From a bacterium SCSIO 12741 (GTDB lineage Bacteria; Bacteroidota; Bacteroidia; Flavobacteriales_G; Salibacteraceae), in NCBI GenBank assembly GCA_024398055.1, contig CP073749.1:1798594-1862593 (forward strand): 64,000 nucleotides of DNA, read 5' to 3'. The notes beneath the pieces are model-generated. The model did no database searches. It was not told the origin of the DNA and saw only the letters and a program-made list of their open reading frames with translations. Numbering within the stretch: position 1 is the first letter of the stretch; each line of letters begins with the position of its first letter. A program made the translations under genes and the position numbers. Shown here piece after piece: positions 24,849 through 31,513 of the stretch.

Positions 24849-26699
24849 ATGAACAAAAAATTACAATTAGCCTTTCTGGTTTTCACGGCATTTTTGATCC
24901 AGACGACCGCTATCGCTCAATTTGGTCCACCTCAGGCCTATAAATTCCAAATTGACCACGTCTTCAACGGAATGCCCATTGCCTCCGAAAGGGTTCAGGT
25001 TACTTCAACTATTCAGGTGCCAGATGGATACTTAATATTAGGTAATATCGAAAGGCTCAATCCCAATGGGGATATGGCGAATAAAATAATCATGGCCCAC
25101 GTAGATCACCACGGAGAAATTCCCAATTCGAACTTCTGGATAAAGGAGTACGGGGATGACGTAACCAATCAATTGGGGCATCAAATCATTCGGGATTACC
25201 TGGGTAATTATGTTGTTCTTGCTGAAGAGATGGACCAATATCTAACTCCGTCCAGAAGAATTTTACTTTATAACGTTGACCTGAGCGGGAATATCTCCAA
25301 TGTTAAAACGTACAATTTTTTCAAGCCCGGTAATTTCGGTTATTGCTCGACCAGAGGGATTGAAATCATTCCTACTTTGGGACCCAATGGTCCGAGTGGA
25401 TACGCGATCTGTGGAGCAAGGTTCGAATGCACTATTCAATCGGATTATCCATTTGTGATCAGACTGGACAATAATTTTAACCTCACCTGGCAAAAGATAT
25501 ATCCAGTAGCCAATGGTAAGTTCTTATCGATAGCCCAGCTTCATGGATTGGGGCAAAATTTTATTGCTGTTGGTACCAATGGAGATGGAATCATGGCAGA
25601 AATTGACTACGCTACGGGAAATTTGGTGGTCAATGCTAACATTAACAACTCGGGCAATCTGTACTCTACAGGCGTTCGTAGTTTTAACAAAGTAATTAGC
25701 ACCTCAGATGGTGGTTTTGTTTTGGGCTCCTCCATTGGTTTGTATTCCACAAGTTCAGGAATTCCATCGGAAATCGGACTCCATAAATTTGATCAAACCA
25801 GAACCCGGGTTTGGTTTTCTGAATACGTCAACTTGAATTATAACAACAACGTATTGCTGGAAGATATCAAAGAGACATCACTGGGTTATGACGTGTTGCA
25901 CTCTTCTGAAAACGGGTTGATTATGACACGTATCGATCCCTTAAATGGAGATCCAGTTTTTAGTAAAAAATTCACTACTGGCTCAACATCTTCCTCTTTT
26001 GCCAGATTTCCTGAAACCAGCGTGAATTATCAAAAAATTCATTTCTCTCCCGGATCGATAATCAATGAAGGAACGGCTTTTGCGGCTCATTTTTCTCATG
26101 TTACCAATTTAGGCGGCCATCCGAATACCAATGAGCGAAAGGAGTTTAGATTGATTAAGATGGACTCCCAGTTTGAGGCCGGATCGTCCAATTGCCAGCT
26201 TCCGGTGATCATTGCGAAAGATCCATTCTGTACACTTCAACTTTTTGGACCGTGCCGACAGCTTTATGCCAATTATGGTATGCTGGCAAGTATTTCTGAA
26301 GGTATGATAGCAAGTACAGTTCCTTGGGGTTTGTCTAACCTATCCGATACCACTCATTACCAATGTGCTGAAGTAGTTTACGAAGTATCTATTCCTGATG
26401 ATCAGGATGATGGCGATGTGCAAACGCCTTTCTTTAAAACCACCACGGGTATTGATGCTACAGCCAACCAAGAGGTTGAATTTACCTTGAAAACCCTTCA
26501 AATCTCTGGCCTTTATGAATTGGAGTCGTCCGTGGAAATTGAGCGCGTTCAAGCACTCGATTTGAGTGGCAAAGTGGTTTTGGACAAAACCGATAGGGTT
26601 CAAGAAGTTGATCTGAGAGAATACCAAGGAGGAGTTTACTTGATTCGGGCCTTCATGAATTCCGGGGAAGTAATCACCTCAAAAGTGATTAAACAATAA
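24849..26699 (+). CDS. T9SS-secreted protein of unknown function
   Basis: A 616-residue secreted protein from the ATG giving MNKKLQLAFLVFTAFLIQTTAIAQ (a TTG-type start upstream adds ten unlikely residues). About 30-460 is a series of beta-rich repeats around DGYLILGNIERLN, NYVVLAEEMD and GGFVLGSSIGLYS. This is the pattern of Bacteroidota exported propeller-like proteins and similar to the protein at 13120. A Cys-containing segment (CQLPVIIAKDPFC) follows. The end (SSVEIERVQALDLSGK...GGVYLIRAFMNSG) is a short T9SS type A-like sorting domain. Confidence 0.8.
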   Translation: MNKKLQLAFLVFTAFLIQTTAIAQFGPPQAYKFQIDHVFNGMPIASERVQVTSTIQVPDGYLILGNIERLNPNGDMANKIIMAHVDHHGEIPNSNFWIKEYGDDVTNQLGHQIIRDYLGNYVVLAEEMDQYLTPSRRILLYNVDLSGNISNVKTYNFFKPGNFGYCSTRGIEIIPTLGPNGPSGYAICGARFECTIQSDYPFVIRLDNNFNLTWQKIYPVANGKFLSIAQLHGLGQNFIAVGTNGDGIMAEIDYATGNLVVNANINNSGNLYSTGVRSFNKVISTSDGGFVLGSSIGLYSTSSGIPSEIGLHKFDQTRTRVWFSEYVNLNYNNNVLLEDIKETSLGYDVLHSSENGLIMTRIDPLNGDPVFSKKFTTGSTSSSFARFPETSVNYQKIHFSPGSIINEGTAFAAHFSHVTNLGGHPNTNERKEFRLIKMDSQFEAGSSNCQLPVIIAKDPFCTLQLFGPCRQLYANYGMLASISEGMIASTVPWGLSNLSDTTHYQCAEVVYEVSIPDDQDDGDVQTPFFKTTTGIDATANQEVEFTLKTLQISGLYELESSVEIERVQALDLSGKVVLDKTDRVQEVDLREYQGGVYLIRAFMNSGEVITSKVIKQ

Positions 26700-26828
26700 G
26701 TGATTTTCTAAACGAACAAGGCAAATAGCGGCCTAGTAAATTGAAAAAGGAAGGAGTTTCACCGGGTTATGGTGGGACTCCTTTTTTGCTGATAGACGGA
26801 GGCAAAAGTTATTCTTTTCAGATTTCGA

Positions 26829-26836
26829 TATCTTTG
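26829..26836 (+). promoter_or_regulatory. Candidate -7 box for the lipoprotein/protease pair
   Basis: TATCTTTG fits TAnnTTTG but ends only four bases before the ATG at 26841, so the transcript would be leaderless or nearly so. It may be coincidence. Confidence 0.3.
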
Positions 26837-26840
26837 AAAG

Positions 26841-27485
26841 ATGATCCTGCGAACCAATCCATCCATTTCCAATTTTTGGCTAATTGCCTGTCTTGGCGCA
26901 GTGATTGTATCTTGTTGCCCTCGGCAAAATGGCACCTGCCCATACCCCGAAGACATCGATTGGATGGCTCAAATGAGCGGCCAATTGGTTCGTTTTGAAT
27001 CCACCGATGCGAATTGGGTAGAGCTGCAATTTGAGGCCGGTGACACCTTCGGTTATTCAGTCGATTCGGATTGTGCTAATACCCTGGTATCCGTTTCAGA
27101 TTGTGGTTGCAATTGCGAGTCCAGCACAAGAATAGGTGGATCGGTAACTCGTTCGTCCAATAATTTTAAGGGCAGGCTGTATTTTACCTCGGCCATTGTT
27201 TCTGATTTGGACGATGAGCAGGAAACCGTTACCATGACTTACTCGGTATTCAATCAATACAGTACCTCCGAAAAAAGCTTGTTTGAAAATCCCTCTGTTG
27301 TACGTCCTTTTCTGGATGCTACTGTTGGGTGGGACCGGGAGAACGTTTCCTACAAAAACGTAGTAGAACTTAGTCATTCAAACCCCAGGGAATCGGATTA
27401 CGTGGTCAAGTCCTTTTATACCCAATCAGATGGTATAGTTGGTTTTGAGATGAACACCGGAGAACTGTATTTACTCAGAAAATGA
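26841..27485 (+). CDS. Lipoprotein, unknown function
   Basis: A 214-residue lipoprotein. A hydrophobic stretch (WLIACLGAVIVSC) ends in a lipobox Cys at about 25. The mature part starts Cys-rich (CPRQNGTCPYPEDIDW; later DCGCNC) and is otherwise beta-rich. The family was not recognised. Its stop overlaps the start of the next gene as ATGA, so the two are translationally coupled, and the product may act together with the aspartic-protease-like protein. Confidence 0.7.
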   Translation: MILRTNPSISNFWLIACLGAVIVSCCPRQNGTCPYPEDIDWMAQMSGQLVRFESTDANWVELQFEAGDTFGYSVDSDCANTLVSVSDCGCNCESSTRIGGSVTRSSNNFKGRLYFTSAIVSDLDDEQETVTMTYSVFNQYSTSEKSLFENPSVVRPFLDATVGWDRENVSYKNVVELSHSNPRESDYVVKSFYTQSDGIVGFEMNTGELYLLRK

Positions 27486-28402
27486 GAGCCCCCCTTTTCA
27501 ATATCACCGGATTGCTTTTGGGAATTACCATGCTGTACTCCCAAGGTAGTGTTGGGCAAGAAAACCAACCCTTTTCAGACACCATATCCTTCCACTTGAC
27601 CGATCATAACAACCTCTCTGTTCAAGCGGTAATTAATCAAAGGGATACGGTAGATCTCATGTTTCATACCGCTGCAGGAGATGTGACTTTAATCTCCGAA
27701 GTCATTGGAGATTTACCCTCCTTGGTTTGGCAAGAACCTCAGGCCGTGCATAGCTGGGGAGGTGCCAATGAAGCCCGGGTAAGCGTGAACAATGAAATGC
27801 ACATTGGCCGGATTCAAACAGATAGTTTGACCATTTGGGAAACCCAGAGATCCGGACCTAAAACGGATGGTAAATTCGGACCCGACTTTTTCGGCGGAAG
27901 GATATTTGAAATGAATTACGATGACGAAGTCCTTCGGGTCTATTCCGCTCTTCCGACCCAGATGGAAGGTTACCAGAAACTGCCATTGGTCATTGAAAAT
28001 GGATTGATGTTTATCGAGGCCACCGCACGGGTAGGTAAAAAGGAATACACCCATCGATTTTTGATTCATTCCGGTTATGGTGGCACCCTATTATTTGATG
28101 ACGCTTTTGCCCAGGAAAGCCAATTGGGAGAGCAAATCGTCATCACCGATCAACAAGAGTTGAAGGATTCGTATGGCAATGTGATCAAAACGCAGAAGGG
28201 CCTACTCCCGAGTTTTAAATTGGGAGACCTGGAATTTCAAAACCTGCCAGTGGGCTTTTTTGAAGGCGCCTTGGGGCGGCAAAAAGTAAGCGTATTAGGC
28301 GGCGATTTGCTAAAGCGCTTAAACCTCATTTTTGACCTGGAAAATGAAACCATCTATATCGCGGCCAGTCATTGGAAAGGGACTCCACACTCGGGTTCTT
28401 AG
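27482..28402 (+). CDS. Aspartic-protease homologue with both catalytic Asp lost
   Basis: A 306-residue exported protein with an N-terminal signal (MRAPLFNITGLLLGITML). It follows the layout of Bacteroidota retropepsin-like aspartic proteases: a first lobe motif at 61-65 that reads FHTAA where active enzymes have FDTGA, a spacer with GPDFFGGRIFEMNYDDEVLRV, and a second motif at 195-201 that reads IHSGYGG where DTGYGG or DSGYGG is expected. It ends with GGDLLKRLNLIFDLENETI. Both catalytic Asp residues are His62 and His196, each one base change (GAT to CAT). Peptidase activity is therefore unlikely; peptide binding or another chemistry is possible. It is coupled to the lipoprotein upstream. Confidence 0.8.
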   Translation: MRAPLFNITGLLLGITMLYSQGSVGQENQPFSDTISFHLTDHNNLSVQAVINQRDTVDLMFHTAAGDVTLISEVIGDLPSLVWQEPQAVHSWGGANEARVSVNNEMHIGRIQTDSLTIWETQRSGPKTDGKFGPDFFGGRIFEMNYDDEVLRVYSALPTQMEGYQKLPLVIENGLMFIEATARVGKKEYTHRFLIHSGYGGTLLFDDAFAQESQLGEQIVITDQQELKDSYGNVIKTQKGLLPSFKLGDLEFQNLPVGFFEGALGRQKVSVLGGDLLKRLNLIFDLENETIYIAASHWKGTPHSGS

Positions 28403-28452
28403 TACGGTATTTATTCTTTAAACGAGAGCCGGTGTCCGGGTTTAGATCGTGT

Positions 28453-28460
28453 TACCTTTA
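28453..28460 (+). promoter_or_regulatory. Candidate -7 box for the HAD-mtnA-aldolase operon
   Basis: TACCTTTA differs from TAnnTTTG at the last base. It lies 57 bases before the HAD start, in the only intergenic gap upstream of the three overlapping genes. Confidence 0.35.
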
Positions 28461-28516
28461 GTTTAAATGAACGATGTTTCTTCCGATCCAGAGGAAGCTG
28501 ACTATTTTTGTATCCC

Positions 28517-29146
28517 ATGCCGGCACGAAGCGAAATAAAAAACATCATTTTTGACCTTGGCGGAGTCATTATCAATATTGACCCGGGTCTCACCCTGGAG
28601 CAGTTTCAAAAAGTTTATCCCGGAAATTTTCTCGATCGCTTTCGTCAACCCGACGTGCAGGAGATTCTTCACGGATTTGAAACCGGGAAATACGACGAGG
28701 CCAATTTTATCAAGGAGCTCCAAAAGGCTTTTGACTTTGAACTCGAAAAGGAAGAATTTATCCGGATTTGGAACCTAACGCTTCTGGATACGCCGCCCGA
28801 ACGAATCAGTTTGATTCAGCAGTTGAGCAACGAATTTAGAGTGTTTCTCCTGAGCAACACCAATCCAACACACATGGAAGCTTACTTTGCTCAGATGGCC
28901 GAGGACCAAGAACTCTGGTTCCCCGATTTATTTGAAAAAGCCTATTTGTCCTACAACATGGGCCTACGGAAACCAGATCCCGAAATATTTAAAACCGTTC
29001 TCAAAGAGCAAGTTTTGCTACCCGAAGAAACCCTCTTTTTGGACGATACATTGGAACATATCGAATCGGCAAAATCGGTCGGAATCCATACCTGGCAGGT
29101 TACAGATAAGCCGATAACATCCCTACTTAATGATACTTGGAGGTAA
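28517..29146 (+). CDS. HAD superfamily hydrolase (subfamily IA, YihX-like)
   Basis: A 209-residue HAD phosphatase from the ATG at 28517. Motif I is IIFDLGGVI with nucleophile Asp13, motif II LLSNTN, motif III the Lys in GLRKPDPEIF, and motif IV FLDDTLEHI. The helical cap lies between about 20 and 85. YihX-type members dephosphorylate small sugar phosphates in the cytoplasm. The last 17 bases overlap mtnA, and mtnA in turn overlaps the aldolase, so a link to pentose-phosphate salvage is likely. Its exact substrate is not evident from the sequence. Confidence 0.87.
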   Translation: MPARSEIKNIIFDLGGVIINIDPGLTLEQFQKVYPGNFLDRFRQPDVQEILHGFETGKYDEANFIKELQKAFDFELEKEEFIRIWNLTLLDTPPERISLIQQLSNEFRVFLLSNTNPTHMEAYFAQMAEDQELWFPDLFEKAYLSYNMGLRKPDPEIFKTVLKEQVLLPEETLFLDDTLEHIESAKSVGIHTWQVTDKPITSLLNDTWR

Positions 29147-30239
29147 ACCCCGAAGAACGATTGGATTGCACCCCGATAATCCGAAAATCGTACAAACCTT
29201 TGATCAACGCCGATTTCCACACGAAACGGTTTTAACCGATTTGAAGAGTAGCAAAGATGCTGAATATGCGATAAAAGACATGTGGGTAAGAGGTGCACCT
29301 TTGATTGGAGCAACAGCCGCCTTTGGTGTCTATTTGGCGGGTTTGGAAGCCTTGGAAAACTCCGATCCAAAAGCCTATTTGGAAGAACGATTTGCCGCTC
29401 TGGAAGCGACGCGTCCCACGGCTGTGAACCTCCTTTGGGCGCTCAATGAGCAAAAGAAAAACCTTCAGGGTGATCTTTCCGGGGAAGAATTAATCGCGGC
29501 TTTCAGAAAAACCGCGGAACAAATCGTTGAAGACGACGTGGCCATTTGCAGCAACATTGGTGAACACGGTTTAAAGTTGATCCAGAAAATTGCCGATCAG
29601 AAACCGGGTGAGCCAGTTCGTGTTTTGACCCATTGCAATGCCGGTTGGTTGGCTTGCATCGATTGGGGAACGGCTACTGCTCCGGTATACAAAGCTCAAT
29701 TGGCGGGTATCCCCATAGAGGTTTGGGTAGATGAAACCCGGCCGCGAAATCAAGGTGCCAACTTAACCGCATTTGAGTTGCAGCAGCAAGGCATCCCGTT
29801 TCAGGTAATTACAGACAATACGGGTGGTCACCTTATGCAGCATGGAATGGTTGACCTGGTAATTGTAGGTACAGATCGCACCACAAGGGATGGTGATGTG
29901 GCCAACAAAATTGGAACCTATTTAAAGGCCTTAGCTGCTTTTGATAACCATATTCCTTTTTATGTAGCTCTACCCTCCACGACCATCGACTGGACGATCA
30001 AGGATGGAGTGCAAGAAATTCCGATTGAAATGAGGTCGGAAGATGAGGTGCATTGGATTCACGGAAAGCGACCTGATGGAACCCTGGACAAGGTACGTGT
30101 TACTCCGGAAGGAAGCGCTGCGGCCAACTATGGCTTTGACGTTACCCCAGCCCGACTGGTCACCGGATTAATTACAGAGCGAGGAGTTTGTGAAGCCAGT
30201 GAAGCCGGATTACTTGAATTATTTCCAGAGCAGGTTTGA
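29130..30239 (+). CDS. mtnA: Methylthioribose-1-phosphate isomerase family (MtnA)
   Basis: A 369-residue isomerase. Family motifs are RGAPLIGATAAFG (54-66), THCNAGWLA with catalytic Cys169, VDETRPRNQGANLTAFEL (200-217) and GTDRTTRDGDVANKIGTY with catalytic Asp249. It converts 5-methylthioribose-1-phosphate to the ribulose form; close relatives (DrdI) do the same with 5-deoxyribose-1-phosphate. The gene overlaps the HAD gene by 17 bases and the class II aldolase by 4 (TTGA). Because no mtnB/C/D genes are nearby, the operon fits a short route through an aldolase better than the full methionine salvage pathway. Confidence 0.92.
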   Translation: MILGGKPRRTIGLHPDNPKIVQTFDQRRFPHETVLTDLKSSKDAEYAIKDMWVRGAPLIGATAAFGVYLAGLEALENSDPKAYLEERFAALEATRPTAVNLLWALNEQKKNLQGDLSGEELIAAFRKTAEQIVEDDVAICSNIGEHGLKLIQKIADQKPGEPVRVLTHCNAGWLACIDWGTATAPVYKAQLAGIPIEVWVDETRPRNQGANLTAFELQQQGIPFQVITDNTGGHLMQHGMVDLVIVGTDRTTRDGDVANKIGTYLKALAAFDNHIPFYVALPSTTIDWTIKDGVQEIPIEMRSEDEVHWIHGKRPDGTLDKVRVTPEGSAAANYGFDVTPARLVTGLITERGVCEASEAGLLELFPEQV

Positions 30240-30838
30240 GTACAATAGACGAAGGATATATTAAGTTTCAACTCCATTGGGAGGAAGGAGCGGCACCGTC
30301 TCAAAATATTCAGGAGTTGATTCAATACCGCGATCAGCTCTATCAAAAGGGGTGGATAGGCTTCGATAAAGTCCATAAGGTAGGATTTGGCAACATTTCT
30401 CTTCGCTTGGATAGATCGGATCATTTTATCATTTCATCCACGCAAACGGGCCATTTTAAGCAGACTCAACCCGAGCATTATTGCGAAGTTCTCAAATGTG
30501 ACATTCCGGCCAATACCGTTTGGTGCCTGGGTCCACTTCGAGCGTCTTCAGAGAGCATGAGTCATGCCGCGGTTTATTCCTGTTCTGAAAAGATTGGGGC
30601 CATTATCCACATTCACCAGCACGAACTCTGGATGCGAAGCAAGCATCAAATTCCCACTACGTCTGATGAAGTTGCCTACGGAACCCCTGAAATGGCTTAC
30701 GAAATTCAACGACTCTACCGGGAAACCTCCTTGCCGCAAGATGGCGTTCTGGCCATGGCCGGACACGAAGATGGCATCATTTCCTTCGGAGAAGATTTGG
30801 CCGAAGCCTATCGAAATTTAGAGCGGATATCGCTGTAA
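30236..30838 (+). CDS. Class II aldolase/adducin family protein
   Basis: A 200-residue zinc aldolase-type protein from a TTG start that overlaps the mtnA stop. Visible features are GFGNISLRL near 44-52, SSTQTGHF, an SSESMSHAAVY motif, and IIHIHQHELW with the metal-binding His pair, plus a further His in AMAGHEDGI. Candidates are MtnB (methylthioribulose-1-phosphate dehydratase), Ald2 (the aldolase of the DHAP shunt) and DrdA (5-deoxyribulose-1-phosphate aldolase). Context with mtnA and a HAD protein, without the other mtn genes, favours an aldolase that yields DHAP and an aldehyde. Confidence 0.85.
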   Translation: MSTIDEGYIKFQLHWEEGAAPSQNIQELIQYRDQLYQKGWIGFDKVHKVGFGNISLRLDRSDHFIISSTQTGHFKQTQPEHYCEVLKCDIPANTVWCLGPLRASSESMSHAAVYSCSEKIGAIIHIHQHELWMRSKHQIPTTSDEVAYGTPEMAYEIQRLYRETSLPQDGVLAMAGHEDGIISFGEDLAEAYRNLERISL

Positions 30839-30846
30839 GGCTTGAT

Positions 30847-31254
30847 TTAAGCCCTTTCCTGGCAAAGTTCCAGTAGAATGCCATTGGCACTCTTTGGGTG
30901 GATAAAGGCAATCAGTTTGTTATCTGCCCCTTCCTTGGGCTGTTCGTTGATGAAGATGAAGCCTTCTCCTCTAAGGCGCTCCATTTCGGCATGAATATCA
31001 TCCACCAAAATCGCCATGTGATGAATGCCTTCCCGGTTCTTTTCCAGGTATTTGCCAATGGCACTGCTTTCATCCAAAGACTCCAAAAGCTCCAATTTAG
31101 ACTCGCCCAATTGATAGAAGATGGTGTTTACCTGCTCACTCGCCACCGTTTCTTCCTTGTCTGCCTGATTTCCAAGCAACTTTTCAAATACTTCTTTGGA
31201 ACGTTGAGCGTCTTTTACAGCGATACCTAAATGTTCAATTTTCAACAGGGCCAT
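30847..31254 (-). CDS. mce: Methylmalonyl-CoA epimerase
   Basis: A 135-residue vicinal oxygen chelate protein from the ATG giving MALLKIEHLGIAV; 11 upstream codons were left out as unlikely. The metal ligands expected for the family are present: His8 in IEHLG, a His pair at 78-79 in GIHHMAIL, and Glu129 in LLELC. It interconverts the R and S forms of methylmalonyl-CoA in propionate and odd-chain metabolism. The mutase is not in the window. It converges on the aldolase operon with a gap of only 8 bases between stops. Confidence 0.9.
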   Translation of the reverse strand: MALLKIEHLGIAVKDAQRSKEVFEKLLGNQADKEETVASEQVNTIFYQLGESKLELLESLDESSAIGKYLEKNREGIHHMAILVDDIHAEMERLRGEGFIFINEQPKEGADNKLIAFIHPKSANGILLELCQERA

Positions 31255-31513
31255 AGCAATCGTGGATTTGACGGCGAAATTAACCATTTCCGGTTCCTTA
31301 AGGGTTATTGGGCTTCAATCAAAAAAGGGGAAGCTTCGCTAAAGAAATAAGGAGACTGCCTAAAAACCGGAATGAACTGGCTTGCCAAAGAACTAATTTC
31401 AGTCTCTCTCTTTCCGAAATCTCTTGATGAAGAGAAGAGGAGGGAAAGCTCTTCGTCCCTGTTTTGGGCCCTACAAATAGGACGAAGAAGTATCACTATC
31501 AACACTTAAATCA

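Noticed and set aside
28467-28538. A 23-codon frame with CIPC ahead of the HAD gene
   Set aside because: It overlaps the HAD start out of frame and is very short; the CxxC alone is weak evidence.
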